From positions 18,627,866 through 18,691,865 of the forward strand of contig CM028886.1 of the NCBI GenBank assembly GCA_016801885.1: 64,000 bases of DNA, in the 5' to 3' direction. The notes under the pieces are model-generated. The model saw only the letters and a list, made by a program, of their open reading frames with translations. It was not told the DNA's origin and searched no databases. The DNA is from Toxotes chatareus (lineage: Eukaryota; Chordata; Actinopteri; Toxotidae). This document shows, piece by piece, positions 37,352 through 50,838 of the stretch; position 1 is the stretch's first letter; every line of letters begins with the position of its first letter. Both the position numbers and the translations under genes were made by a program.

Positions 37352-39144
37352 CAAAGTCAACCCCTCAATTTTCAGAGGGCCCTGCCCTGCCTGCCTGCCT
37401 GCCTGCCTGCCCTCCTTTCAGTGTCAGTGCAATAGGGGGGATCCACCAGACCCATTATTAACTATTAACTCTTTCTAGTGAAGCCATTTGGAAATAACTG
37501 GATTCCTAAATATTGGAAATCTAACAGCACACACAGACACACGCACACAGCGTGTATGCTATTAGATTAGATATAAACGCTATTATGCTGTGTGTGCTAT
37601 GTCTGTATGTATATTAGTGTGTGTGTGTATATATGTATTTATATACGGAATGTAAATAAATATAAGTATGTGTGAATGTTGAAAAATAGTTGCACATACT
37701 GCACTAGTGCATCACTGCAAAACAGTATGAAATACAGACCATGGAATATGGCCTGTGCTTGACACGTTAGCCTTTTAAGCCAAAGTGTGTGTCTGATGTG
37801 ATTCATCTTGTTAAGCTTCAGTATGTTGTGACAGTCTGATCTGCTGTATTACAGTGCATGTGTGAAGTATAGGTCACCACCACAGAGGAGATGATACAGA
37901 CAGCATGTTAGCTATGAGTGAAATGTTGCCACAAGCCTTGCTCACCTTGTAGCCTGAAGGACCAGACTGAAGACAATTACACACACAATACACACAGGCT
38001 CAGTTGTGTCAATAAATAGCAGCCACTACTTTCATTCTAATTACATAGACAATATATAACGCATGTGTCAGGGTCTATCTCTGTCATTCCATCAGCCCTC
38101 CCCACCCTCCTACCTTTTCCTCTGTGTGGTGTGGTCCAGCCGTGAGAATTGGACTGGAGAATCCTGGAGGTGGGAGGAGGGCTGATCCCATTTGCTGTAC
38201 CCAGCAATGAGAGGTGATCCTGGGATTAGAGCTCTGTTGGTTCAGGCTGGGTCACTGCAGACAGACTGGGGCTGGCATAGAGACAGCAGTGAGAGGGATG
38301 GGGGAAGAAAGAGATGGAATGAGGAGACAGGAGGGAGATGGGTAAAAAATAAAGTAATATTAAGATGAGGAGGAGGGGGACTGGTTGAAGAAGGGATGGG
38401 AGACGGGAGAAAGAGATGAGGGCATGTAAACAGAAAGAACTGAGAGTGTCTTTCTGAGAATGGATGAGTGGTTGATTTGATTTGAGTTTGTTATGACTAT
38501 GGCTCAAGTAAAGTCACTTTGCAAGTCCCCACAGTCCACAGTATGAGTGTAGTTGGTTCTCCTATTTGTTTTTCTAACAGGAAGTGGCAAGTGGTAGGCA
38601 TAAACTTGCACATCTGCTCTTTGTGCATGTCCATGCACACTACTAAAGGAAGACTCTACCTTTAAATTCTGTTCAATCGGCATTGCTGTTTTGCAATTAT
38701 TTGTCTCTTCTAAACTTCTATAATTGTCAATGTAATATATGACATTCAATTCATACTTTACCCTTTTCAGCCTGGCTGATAGCCAAACTGATTATATACA
38801 GTCAGCCTGGGACAGAAGATCATCTGAGAGGAATGAAAAGGTGCTTCTGTCATGCACAGGGCTTCACACAGGACGACCTGTGATCTATTTTGGTGTTTGA
38901 AATGCACTGAGCTGCTTGACACAGATAATGAGGGCAGAAGAAGTGGATCAAACTAGCCTGCACGGGACCTCCTCTCTCCACAGGTGCAGCACCTATTCTG
39001 TTTCAGGCAGAGGTCATTGTCATCCTCTCTGAAGGGTGGACAGATGAAGGGAGGGATGAAGCGACCAGAGGACAGGACCCTTCAGCGCCTTTTTGGTTTG
39101 ACAATGGGTTACTTCTGCCTGGCTAAACAGTCGGGTTGTGTGGA
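37352..39144. other. Non-coding stretch with CCTG repeat and purine tract
   Basis: No gene was recognised. It contains a CCTG tetranucleotide repeat at 37386-37410, TA/TG-rich sequence at about 37610-37680 and a purine-rich plus strand at about 38280-38425. Confidence 0.55.
37386..37410. repeat. (CCTG)6 microsatellite
   Basis: Six CCTG units plus one base, embedded in C-rich sequence. Confidence 0.9.
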
Positions 39145-39163
39145 GGGAGGGGTTAGGGGTGGG
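39145..39163 (+). other. G-quadruplex motif
   Basis: Four G-runs (3, 4, 4 and 3 bases) are separated by loops of 1, 3 and 1 bases. This is a strong match to the standard G3+N1-7 pattern. It is followed at once by a (GT)9 repeat. Confidence 0.6.
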
Positions 39164-39180
39164 TGTGTGTGTGTGTGTGT
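39163..39180. repeat. (GT)9 microsatellite followed by GA-rich run
   Basis: Nine GT units, then GAGTGAGCGAGAGAGAGAG. About 70 bases on, a CA run (39251-39267) and a CT run occur, complementary in sense. Confidence 0.9.
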
Positions 39181-39267
39181 GAGTGAGCGAGAGAGAGAGT
39201 GCAAGAGAGAGGGAGGACAAGTTGTTACCACATGGAAGTACTATACTCCCCACACACACACACACAC

Positions 39268-42200
39268 TTCTCTCTCTCTCTGTGCTCTGACCTTGTACTG
39301 ACCTGAGCCCAGTATCTGGTTCACCTTTCCACAGGGGATCTCCTCATCCTACTGTCAAGTCGTCACTCTCTGTCCAACCATTGTATCATTGTGGCTGCAG
39401 ACGTTGCTCAAAACTAACTACTGTTAACTTCTGTTTGCAACAACTGTGAATCAGCGAGAGAAGGAGGGTAATTTACATGATGAATGGACACAGGTAGATA
39501 AACATGGAACCACTGATGACGCTAAGATATTTGTCAAGATCAAAAACACTTGGAAACCTTTAAAGCACATGTGATTTTAAATAATAAGTAATAATAATAA
39601 AGAATTCCTATTTTTTTTTTAAAAGTGACTTTGCAGGTGTGGTTTTACAAAAACATATCTAAACTGGGACAGAGAAAAAGGGCCAGGAACGGGGTGTGGG
39701 GGGGTGGTAATGACAAATGGCCCTTTTGCTCCCTCCTGTGGGCAAAGCAGTCACATGTGACCAGCTGTCAATCTTGTTAAGTTCTCTAGTGCCAATGCAG
39801 AAATTGTGTGAATAAATATTGCAGAACAAAGGAAAGGAAAAAATACATGTATAGAGAAGTGCACAACAGTGAAGAATAAGCATTCAACAGATTTTTTATG
39901 GTATTGCACACAACTGTCCTTACAGATACACTGTTCTTTGCCATGATTGCTGTAAAAGTTCGTGGAAATTAAAGTGCAGTGTACAGATAGATGGAATAGA
40001 TGGAACATAGAACCTTATTTTTAAACACAAAACCTGACTGCAATTTGTCTGACATCAGGCTCCAACAATCATTCCACAGGATGAATAAGAGAAACACTGC
40101 AAATAAACAGAGAGGTAAGATGAGTATTGTAGAGTGAAATATGGAGAAAAGCAGTGGTCTGGAAGTAATAGTGTTGTCCAGAGTTTTCAGTGGCTCCTAC
40201 AGCGAGGGCTGAGTGATGGAGAGAGGAGAGCACGGCCTTCACCTCTACATGACACCCATCCATCCACTGCCGTAACAGGAGCGCATCAGAGCGATGGCCA
40301 ACAAAGGCAGCTGGACTGGTTTGAGTTGTGCTCTCACCACAACAAAAGGTCATGGAGAATATCTGTGTGTGTGTGTGTTTCATGACAGAGACATCCATGG
40401 TCTGGTCTACTTAGCCTCTGTCCTATCATCAAAGGACACAGGTGAGAGCAGCTTTGTGGGTCCTCAGTTCTCATGTTACCCTTTCAGCTCAGGGAGTGCA
40501 CATCAAAGACGGGAGCTTACAGAGTACAAAATACATGCACACACGTGGGCACGCACAAAATCATAAAAAATGCAAGAACATATGTGCACACATACAATAC
40601 ATCACATACACGCACCAAGTAAGGAACTCAACAACATGTATTATTACCTGTATGGGTAGAAGAAGGCATGCATACAAGCAAACATACACAGAAAGAACAC
40701 ACCAGCGCCTGTGGTATAAGCATAAATTATGTAACTCATCCCCTTTCATACCCAGCAGCACTTTTGACAAATTGGTCTTTCTCTGTCACTCAGACCTCAT
40801 CCTATCCCACAGTGATCCCATATATACTGTACGTCACTCATTCATTGTGGATCACAGCCTTAAATCTTCCACACAACCAATCACAAACTTGTCCTCACCG
40901 GCCAAAATGAATGTTAGAAGAATGAGAATGGATATTCCTGGTATGCAAGCACCCAAAATAGTTAAGTTCTGCCCTTTCTCATAGCTCATCTGGCTGATAG
41001 GAAGCCACTAGGGAGACACTAGTAATGACCTGCCAACTCATCATAATTTAAGATCCATCTTAGAGTGTTTTCCTCTTCTGGACCTCTATGAAGCAGGCCT
41101 GTCAGGCTCTGTTAGCAAGACGGTGGGTGTATGCCAGGTGCTTCATAGCAGCAGCCAATGCATGCTTGACACACCATTTGCAGGCACAACACACACACAA
41201 ATAGACATATCAAAGCTCACTCACAAGCACAAACTCAAGCACGCCGAAACCTTTGATGTATAGCAAAGAAAATGCAATGTTAATGTTAAATAGTTTCATC
41301 AACTTGAAGCTGTTCAATAGAAAGAAATATAAGTTGCAAGGCAAAAGAATGGTGCTGGCTTTAATCGGAAAATGAGTAAGTAGATGACATTTTCTAAATG
41401 TAGTAGTTTTTCATTTGGTTCTTTCTGGCCCGTGGATGAAGACAGATGATCATAACAATGCTTACCGAGCTTGAAAAGGCAGAGAGCCTGTGTGCTTTTT
41501 AGAGATCAGTATGTCAGAGAGATTGAGTGATACAGGTCGTATATGTTTATGTGCTCGTGATACCTCAGAGTGCGCAAATGAAAACAAACCATGCCTCAAC
41601 CCACTTTCCCAAAAGCAACTCAGAGCTAACATTATGCTTTCCATTATGCTATCCATTTTAGGTTTTCTCACATTGTATCATAAAGTTGAACCCAGTGAAC
41701 CATCTGTAACTTGAGACCTGGTGTGAACATCCACACTGAAAACTGAATATGCTTCCTGATTGTGTTCCAACCTCAAACTCACCAACAGCTAGCCTCCAGA
41801 GCACTGTCACGGCATTTAGTTGTCAGAGAAGTTGCTGGAATCACAGTGTGAGGAGTCGAGTCCAAGACTGTTTTCATGAAAACTGAAAGTTAAAAAAGTA
41901 GAAGAGTCATTTCATGATAATTGTCACGTTTCAATAAATGTGGCTTAAAGTAAAAGTTGGAAAACCCATTCTGGTATGTAGGTATACATGTGGGTTTTGC
42001 ATACATTAAAAGTTGTCAGAAGAGGAGAGGGAAGCCTTAATAACTACCAGCATGTTTCTGCTGTTTGCTTCTATCAGTATGTTACAGGTCGGAAGGCAAA
42101 CAGGCCTTTTGCAGGCCACACCTACTGATTCAATCAGGACATTTTACAGGTAACTGGACATAAAATAACCAAATGAATGATTATAAAACATCTCTTATTA

Positions 42201-44587
42201 AAATGATATGCACTCTCTCATTTTTATTTTTTCTTTGATTTTACCATCTTGTTGAGGATGATAACAAAAGGGAGATTTGTAAGGACTCGCACAGAGAACA
42301 AACAGGTATTTCACCATCAGGTAATCATCAGGTATTTTGTGTCCAGTTGAAATGGAAACACTGAACTGAAGCATTGTTGCAGCTAAATTTTTTTTATTTC
42401 TTGTTTGTCCTATTTACTAAACACAATTAATAAATATAGCACACTGATTAGGCCAAAATGTATCTCGATGCTCTGAGAAGCCAGAGTCATGGTCTTCCCA
42501 TTGTTTTTTTTTTTTGGGTTTTTTTTTTTTTTTTTAGCTTTTTCTGTTTCTCCTACGTGAGTACCTGTGGAGCTGGTTGAGAGCCTGATGTGCTCTTTCT
42601 GGTTTGTCTTTTTTAATAAATATTGCTGCTTGCCATGTTGTGAACCACTTAAAGTAACTGAGGTAATGTTTTCCACTTGGTTGTAGAGCAGAGTTGGTCA
42701 TGACAGCGTCTGGCGCATTAATACAACTTTGAAGTCAGATCCTCATCTGATCCAACGTCTGCTTTAGTTTCTGAGACACTATCTGTGGCATCGTCACGTC
42801 TCAAGTATGCATTCAGAATGATATGATTCCTGTCCAAACTGTAGATTCATCCCTGTTGTATGACATTTGTATTAAAATATGAACAAGGAGCCATTTACTG
42901 CTGAAAGATATTAACAGTCCTCCCCTTTGAGAATTTGAAGGTTTATTTTTTCATGCTTCCAAGAGCATGATTGTGGGTACACGGATCTACTGAGTGCATC
43001 TATGTACTGTACCCTACTAACATGTACAAATATAGATTTTTAAGAATAGAATCCAAGTACAGTACATCATGTCGATCTGATGAGGGCTATTCTGCGGAAA
43101 AACAATAACCAGTAGTTTGATGGAAAAGACAAAAGCTAATAATATGGCTAATGAGAATGTAAAATGTCTACTGAAAATGGTTTCTTCTATACATCATAAA
43201 TGTTTCATGAGTCACCCTACAGTTATTGTACTTCTATAAATCTCAGAACAAACATGTCTCAAGGTACCATATGTAGGTTCTCTCCCTTATGAAATATGAC
43301 AGATGTCATATTAGAGGCAAACTAAATCCATATCGGTGCTGATTGCTATCATCTGTGTTTACTTTACTGTGTTGTCCTCAGTTTGGTTCAAATGTGACAG
43401 CGCTCACGTCTTTCACAAAGTTCAGAGGTTTCAACAACAGGACAATGAGACACAGAGTGACTGTCCATCCATGAAAAAGACACATTCAACAAACTAAAAA
43501 CAAACTAAAAACAAACAGGCTTCAGATACCGTTTTCAGTCGATAACTCCTTTTACTAATAAATGATTCAATCCTTCAATCAGACATTATAATAATGTTTG
43601 CCAAAACAATCCAGAAACCTAAAGAATGTTTTTTGTGAGTGTTTCTTCTCACAGACACCTCCACTGCAAGTCCTTCTTCTGAGCCCAAAAAGTGATATCA
43701 TCATCTCTGATTGTTTTTCCTCTAATGAGGTCCACTACACATCAATGACTTGTTGTGGTGTATTTGTGTATCTACAAACACACATGTGATGTAGCTGGTG
43801 CCAATGTTGGTGTATTGGCACAGCTATGACTGTGAAAATGACTCTTCATGACAAAATGACAAAGTTGCTGCCCCAGCTTGGTTCTGCAAAGGTATCAGCT
43901 TAGATACATCACCACCAAATGTACTGCACACTAGATTATTAGGGACGGCTGCCGAAACGATGCAGGATCTGCTGCTTGAAGGGAACCATAACCAACCCCC
44001 GGTCTGTTACACAGCAGCACTCTTGCAGTCTCATACATTCTCTCAAGTCGTAGCAGAGCAAGAAAGGAGAGGGAAAAACATAAGGAAAGAAGCAGGAAAA
44101 TACTAGGAGACAAAATGAGACACGCTGGCCGGACAAAGTGACTGCAAGAAGAAAAGAAAGTTACTGTCATCTGCAAGCTGGAACATAAAATTAAACAAGA
44201 GAAGTTTAGAAGTTATGGATGATTTGTAAATAAAGCAAAGCCTGTGCATATGTCTTCCACATACAAGCGTATGTTTCATGATAGACTCTGTAACAAAAGC
44301 TGTCACACACTGGCCAGAGATGGCCTGTTTGTTGTCTAGAATCAGATCACAGGAGCTGAAGAGAAAGAAAGCCCATAACAAACAGATTTCTTACACTGCA
44401 CCTCACACTTGACAAAAACAAACAGATCCTTCCAAAAAAAAAGAAATGTTTTCCTCTTTTCTCCCTAACCAGTAATTCAATAGCCTTGCCTGAGTTCAAC
44501 TTGTTGTTCAACCGTGCAGTGTACATTAAGCGTGTGTGTGTGTTTCTGTCTAATAAGCGTTACTTCTCTGCAAGCACACTCATGGGT
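39268..44587. other. Non-coding stretch, no gene seen
   Basis: No exon was recognised. It has CA-rich scatter at about 40530-40620, a T-rich double run at 42504-42535 interrupted by GGG, and a tandem ACAAACTAAAA unit (2.7 copies) near 43489-43518. The longest frame of the window (180 codons, 40442-40984, plus) lies in CA-rich DNA and has no domain. Confidence 0.55.
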
Positions 44588-44603
44588 CAGCGCCCTCTGC
44601 AGA
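44588..44603 (-). promoter_or_regulatory. CTCF-like motif (candidate, partial)
   Basis: The minus strand contains GCAGAGGGCGC, matching the right eleven positions of the CTCF core consensus. The left CCA triplet is not conserved (TCT). It has the same orientation as the sites at 20892 and 60724. Confidence 0.3.
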
Positions 44604-47600
44604 GATAGTTAGGATAACAAGGTGTGGCTGAATTTGTAAACTGTAAATTTGTTATGCTTTATGAAAAACGTGAATGATCAATTACCGACCATTACCATCA
44701 GTTAACTGGATGTTAAATCACAGAGCTTTGATTGCCGGCACATGTGCTGGATCTGATTCCCTGTTAAAGAGGGTGTCAAGAAGAAATACAGCACAGTAGT
44801 CCATTACCTCATGGCTTCAAAGCTTTTGCTGTATAATAATAAGCACAATGTGGATTTTAGAGGCTGCTTTATGCCAATTACTGTATTTCACAAAGCCAAC
44901 TTTGTTTAGCTGCCAGGATGAATGGAAACAGGTCAAAATGATAAATTTACTATATGTGTTGACAAAAGATTAATATTTGAACAGGGTTTATTTAACCGTT
45001 TCATCTTAACCCCTACATTGTCTCATTTTTAAACAAAACATACTGTAGTCTATTATAGGGGTCCCTGCATAAATAGGACCATGATCCCCTGTGGCTACTG
45101 CTCAAACTTAGCAACACTTAAAGAGAACCCACTGCTCACCTGTTCAGGATTATCCAAGGTAACAGAGTTAAAAGTCCATATAGGACAAAGACACTTCCGC
45201 ACATCTGCTTGCATTGACCTGACAGCGTGTAAGTCACTTTTATGTGAATGACCTGCTCTTCCATTCCTGCCTTCACTTCACATCCCTGACCAGCACTCCT
45301 CAGTTTTTATTCCAAATTTCACACCTCTGCACCATACAAGATGCAAGCATAACAAGCATTACATGCATTATATGCATGTCTGCAACATTATGGATGGACA
45401 ACACTGGAATGTCGGCATTTCCCTCAAGGAATGTTTTTTTTTTCTCCAAAGACACAATTAACAAAAGTGAACAGTGCAAAATAGAAAGGATATTCCACTT
45501 CCTAACAGCCCTACACGCATGCCAGTTTTATTATGATTTAAAAAAAAATGTATATTAAGAGTGATAAACCATTTCATTTCTAAAATGTAATAACAGCTAT
45601 TTGCTTGTGCCCTAAACATTTCAACCTGCTTAACATGAGCCTTTATAGAGAAAAGGGACTCAGAATACTAATTTGTCCAAATCTGCAAAATTTAAATATG
45701 GTTAATTTCTACCCTCATCTCTGTGATCTCAGCACAAACACTGTTTCCTTGCAGATGTTCCATCACCAACCCTTTCTGCCTCTTCTTAACGTTCTTTCCA
45801 GAGACATCTGCCTTGTGCTGGGCGTACATTCTCCACATTTGTTTGGTGACATCTTAACAGCGGAAAAATGTACCTCAGTTCTGGGAACATAGCAGTCAGT
45901 GGTGATGGCTATTATGAGCCAGCTCAGCACCAGTATGCTTGGTTCTGCTTGCAGCCTCATAAAAGTGAAGAGCATCTAAAGCTCCCTCTTTGCATCCAAG
46001 CCTTAAATCATTCCTTATAATGTAATGTTTCCCCCCCACCACCATCACCACCTTGGGGAGTGTTGGCAGCAAATGAGACGTCACCTCTTTGCCTCCTACA
46101 TGGCATGTCTGTTTTTTATTACAGGTTAAATTTTTTTTTTTTTTTTTTGTCAAATTTTTCCATTTTTTTCCCTTCTGAGCTTTGATTACACAAATGGTTC
46201 TTTTTTGGAAATAACTATACGATGATAAATGACTGTTGGAGGCAAACACGGTGTTACGCTGCGGGCACATGTACCTTTGATGACGAATGGATGGAGGGAT
46301 AAGAGGTGTGAGGCTGGTGAGGTGGAAGAGGGATGAAGTCCTATTTTTCCCCCTTAAAAATAAAGGTTCCCTCAAGACCATTTCAATTAGTCACCGAAAG
46401 GTAAATTGGTCAGTTTATTTGACTGAATGCAGTCAAGAAAATGACTTCAATGCTTATGAAGTCAGCGAGGAATTTCTCGCCCAGCTCCCTCCCATTAATG
46501 CAACTGTGTGCTTCTCATGTGGTGTTGGTCTTAATGTGTGGAGCAGTGTGGTGCAGACCTGGATTGATTAGCTTTGTTTCTACGAGTTTCTCAGACAAAC
46601 TTCAAATGTCTGATAACTTAAAAGACAAAAATGGAGCATGGCTGCCATCATTATTACAACCTGCTTTACCTCATGAAAGCACCAAACGTTCAAAATGCCT
46701 TTGTGTTGACCGCTCTGATCATGGTTTAGCAGCTGTGGTGTGGTGTGGACCATACCAGGAAACGCCACCGGTGGAAACACCCACAAACACCTGCCGGTCA
46801 TGCTCACCATGGCTGCAGGTTGGCAAGCTTCCAATCAACTTTTAAAAAAAAAATTTTTACAACAATTGTTTGGAAAGTTCGGATGAGGTGCTAAGTGTCT
46901 AATAAAGGGAGACATAAAACTTCTTAAATCAGGACAGGACTCCTTTAACAATCTCTTTATCATTTGCCAAGGAATGTACCCAATTCTAACTGTTTCAAGC
47001 AACCAAACCAAGCAACTAAATGTCAGGTTTGTTATTTGCTCCCTAATGACTATGGTCAACTGCATTGCCAGAACAGTCCACAAAGTACAAGTGAGGAAAG
47101 TCATTCACCTCCTGTTGTTTGCACTGCTGGATCCTGTGCTTGTGAGAGCTCAATGGTGGTTCAATTTCAAGATTTAATGGAGGGAGTGCATTTGTTACTA
47201 AAGGCAGCACGCTTTTCTCTCTGTGACACACGTGCACATAACCACAAAACTAAACTTATTTAAGTTGAGAGAAGAAATATATTTTATCTGCCGATCGTTC
47301 CAAGAACCCGTCACAGTGACATCCCTTACCCGTGAACACCCGTCACTTCAGAGCAACTTCATGATGTCTCTCTCAACATCCCACTGTGTTGCTGGAATCC
47401 AGAACCATCTGGCTCAGTTCTCAGAGAAACCATCATCAAGTCTGAAGTGTGGAGATCACTTAAGCCTGCCTAAAGAACTATTTGAGGGCTCTAAATAAAT
47501 GTCAGCTTGTATCACAGTACACAGGTCAAACAGAACTCAACCCTGAACTGGTATGGTCAAACAAAGCAGCACAAAATGAAAAGCCTGAGAGTTTTTTTTT

Positions 47601-49584
47601 TTTTTTTTCAAGCATTTATAGCCATATGGGAACATCTGAAGAGAAAAACAGATTTTTGAGGAAAATTCAAAGCAGGTATAGAAGCAAAAGGTAAATGTCC
47701 AAGCCTTTTCTACTGGCATGTGCAAGAAGAATGTTTAGGAATTACAGAATAAAGAAATGGACCATTTGAATTTAAACTCAAGATTTGAAAAGGAATCATG
47801 GTAATAGACCTGATTCGTGCCATGCAATGATCCACTGTGTAAAAAGATCTTTAAAAAAATCTGAAACATTTGTGCTTTGCATGTGGAAAAACCCTGGACC
47901 ACAAAGAACGGCCATGTTACACCTTGATTCAAATCAAATCCAAATAAAACAGAGTGGTGGTTTTAGACTACCGGGGCTGGTTGCTATTTTATGGCAGATG
48001 CTGAATCATTGCATGAGTCTGGCAGGTGGGAGTTAAAAAGCATGAGAGGGGGGAGAGAATGAGAAGAGTGCAGATTTCAATGGGGGCAGCTGGAAGGAAA
48101 AACTGCAAGCAAAGAGAGAGATGTTCTGGAAAGCCCCCATGATACAAACTGTACTGATAGTCGAAATCACTCACACACACGCGTACAAACACTGTCGTGG
48201 GTGTGCAGACACCTACACACACTAACATGCTCCTGCATGCACACGCAGGAGCTTACACAAACACACATTTTATTTATTTAGATTCATAAGACCTCAAAAT
48301 GTTCAACAAAAGCTATGCAAGAATGAAACACTAAAAAAAACAGCAACAAACTTTTTCATCATGCAATATCCAAACACACAAAGTAAACGATTGTAACCAA
48401 CTTCCCACCAGCCTCACATTACATACTATAGATTGTAACATGCAACCTACATTCACCATTTTTTTGGTTTCCAGGTTGAAGCGTGAGTTAGGCTTCGCTC
48501 ATAAGGTTTTCTGTTTTTCTCTTTCCACTCCAAGTCACCAACCACAGTGTGTAGAATCAGAAACACGAGAGAGTGGAAGAAAAAAAAAAAAACATACTCA
48601 TTTTACATGTTCTGGATATCCCAGCAACCTGGCAGCCCAACAAGAAAGCCCTGAGCTACCAGCAGGGTCTTTTGTGGTCTGCAAATTGTTTATGGTGATA
48701 CGGCAATAAGAGGTAGCATAGCAACATTGTTTAAAAACAGTAAGGAAAGAAAAGAAACCAAAATAAACAGCATTTCTTGTGGCTTGTTTGAGAATGTTAT
48801 GTTTTTGTGTTAATCTACCCATAACACTTAATTTTATATCAACCATTTAAAATACCTCAAGAATCCTACTCTTCCTCCAGAACTCGGCCTGTTGTTGCTC
48901 AGAGGGGAAAATAAAGAACTTCATTTCACATAATACTTAAGTAGGATTTAAGTATCTCTCTGTTAAAACTTTACAGACAGCTGAAGCTCATAAGATGCCT
49001 TTTCTTAGCTACTATCTGCATGGAAAGTCAGCTTAGACACATTTTACCAGCATTATAGTTTTCCTCGCTGCCTTGCAATTTAAAACAAAGTTGTTACAGC
49101 TCTGGGCAGCGCTGAATGCTACATGGATGAAAGTCAGTGTTGGTCCTGGCCTGCGCCAAGCCAAAAAGCTGTAACAACAAGAACAAGCACTAACTCAAAT
49201 CTACAGGGTTTATTTGGTTTGAGTTCCACACTGTCAGATACTGGCGAGGCCGCTTTTGGCCACACAGCAGAGTAGAAAGAAAAATGAAGTTAGAAAAGGG
49301 TCTCATCCAGGCACTTTTACATGTACTGATTTATCAGAACAGAAAAACTGCTGGATGGAAAAATTTGAAAGTTGTCTAATTACGAAGGACTAAGTTGTTA
49401 TTTTTGCCTTGTTTGAGTAGGAAATGTTTTTCTAGGTCATTATAAGATGCTGGATATGAGGTTATTTGTACAAATTTGTTATATTTCTTGTTTTTGCTTT
49501 TACAAAGCATATTACTGACTACATGAATATTCTTTTTTAAGGATGCCTTTCCTGTTGTGCCTACTTTCTTCATTCAGAATATTA
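44604..49584. other. Non-coding stretch with complex blocks
   Basis: No exon was recognised. Blocks at 44625-44960 and 46380-46530 are free of simple repeats. T-runs lie at 46131-46148 and about 47594-47609. Frames of 134 and 161 codons at 45896-46845 run across a homopolymer or overlap on both strands and have no family match. Confidence 0.5.
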
Positions 49585-49628
49585 AGTTAAAGGAAAGTTC
49601 GACATTTTGTGAAATTTGCTTTCTTATA
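49585..49628 (-). repeat. Partial copy of GCTAAGCTAAGCTAA-family repeat
   Basis: AGTTAAAGGAAAGTTCGACA then TTTTGTGAAATTTGCTTTCT is the reverse complement of the 3' end of the repeat seen at 23470-23802. Only about 45 bases are recognisable. Confidence 0.5.
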
Positions 49629-50569
49629 TATTTCTTGTGTTATATATTTCAAATATCACTACAATTTAAGGTGAGAAAGGCTCAAGATGTACACAGAACA
49701 ATGCAAGAGAAAAAGGAAAGAGTCAAACTGACAGAGAAAGTGCAGCTAGACAAAGGCAAAGCAAGGAAGATGTACAAACAGAGATACATCGGCTCACAGA
49801 GAAACACAGGCGGACGCAGGCCGGCATGCAGGTGAGCTGGGCTCAGCCGGTCCTCAGCAGGCCCACCTGTGCAAGAAGGACAGGTGTGAGTGAGCTAGTA
49901 GCCAGGAGGCACCTCACAGATTGACCCAGCAGTGATAGGGGTGTGATGGTCTCCGTGGGTCCCAGAGTAGAAAACATTTGAGCATCATGCGTGTATCCTG
50001 GCCCCAACTAACACAAACCCCCATGGATAACACATTCCACTCAGCTAAACAACCGTGAGAGTGGCCGGTGTGATCAGCAAAGTACAAATCTGCTCAGCCA
50101 GGGATGTTCACAGACACACAACTGCCTGTAGTACACATACATACACACACACACACAGCACCCCTACACCTTAGACAGACCCTCCCAAAAGGCACTGAGG
50201 TGCATCGCTGAAATTCAAGCCCTGCTTCGACAGCACTCTTCACTGCTGAGAGGCAGAGCAGCTCATCCTGAGAGATGTAATTTCTTAGGGAGACGGGTGA
50301 TGTGGGGGATGCAGGGACCATGCAAAGCAGGGTGGAGGTGGAAGAGATAAAGAGAGGACCTCAGGAATAAAAAATAAAAGGAAAAAAAAGGAGGGAATGG
50401 GCGTCTGCTGGTACTTTAACATATCAGAGTGTGGACGATATAGTCTTACGATGCAGAAGGGAGGTTCAAGAAAGAAATAAAGAACTTGGCCATGAAGCTC
50501 TTGAAAAAGTCTTTTTTAAAACGGCTGCACATATATCATGTAAAACACAGAGAATATTAATATTTCCTC
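49629..50569. other. Non-coding stretch, no gene seen
   Basis: It contains a CA run at about 50143-50157. The sequence is otherwise unique-looking, with no exon-like frame. Confidence 0.55.
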
Positions 50570-50838
50570 TCTGTGGTGTTCTTCCTGCGTTCACAGTTAT
50601 TTCCTTTGGCAGCTCCAGTTTCCTCCCACATTGCAAATACATGCAAGTCTGGTGAGAGTGGAGACTCAAATTTGCTCATTAGTGTGAATGTCAGTGTGAG
50701 GGTGTGTGTCTGTACTTGCCCTGTGCGGACTAGTGACCTGTCCAGGCTGTTTCCATGCATTGAGCCCAATGCACACTGGGATTGGCTAATAGTATCCCTG
50801 AATAGGTAGCTATGGAAAATGTATGAATGAATGAAAAT
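50570..50838 (+). repeat. Teleost interspersed repeat ending in ATGA-type simple repeat
   Basis: The copy contains CAGTTTCCTCCCACATTGCA near 50619, AATACATGCAAGTCTGGTGA near 50635, GTGTGAATGTCAGTGTGAGG near 50682, TAGTGACCTGTCCAGGCTG near 50731 and CACTGGGATTGGCTA near 50774, then TGAATGAATGAA near 50823. This order is that of a very common fish repeat (recognised from memory, family name uncertain). It is degenerate compared with the form I remember. Confidence 0.6.

Noticed and set aside
39163..39290. Large hairpin from GT/GA and CA/CT tracts
   Set aside because: The two tracts are in the wrong order for a single continuous stem; only partial pairing is possible.
40442..40984. Longest open frame (180 codons, plus strand)
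   Set aside because: It lies in CA-rich, stop-poor DNA, is His/Thr/Ser-rich without a domain, has no splice or promoter context, and overlaps other frames.
45896..46381. 161-codon minus-strand frame
   Set aside because: It reads through a T-run as poly-Lys and has no family resemblance.
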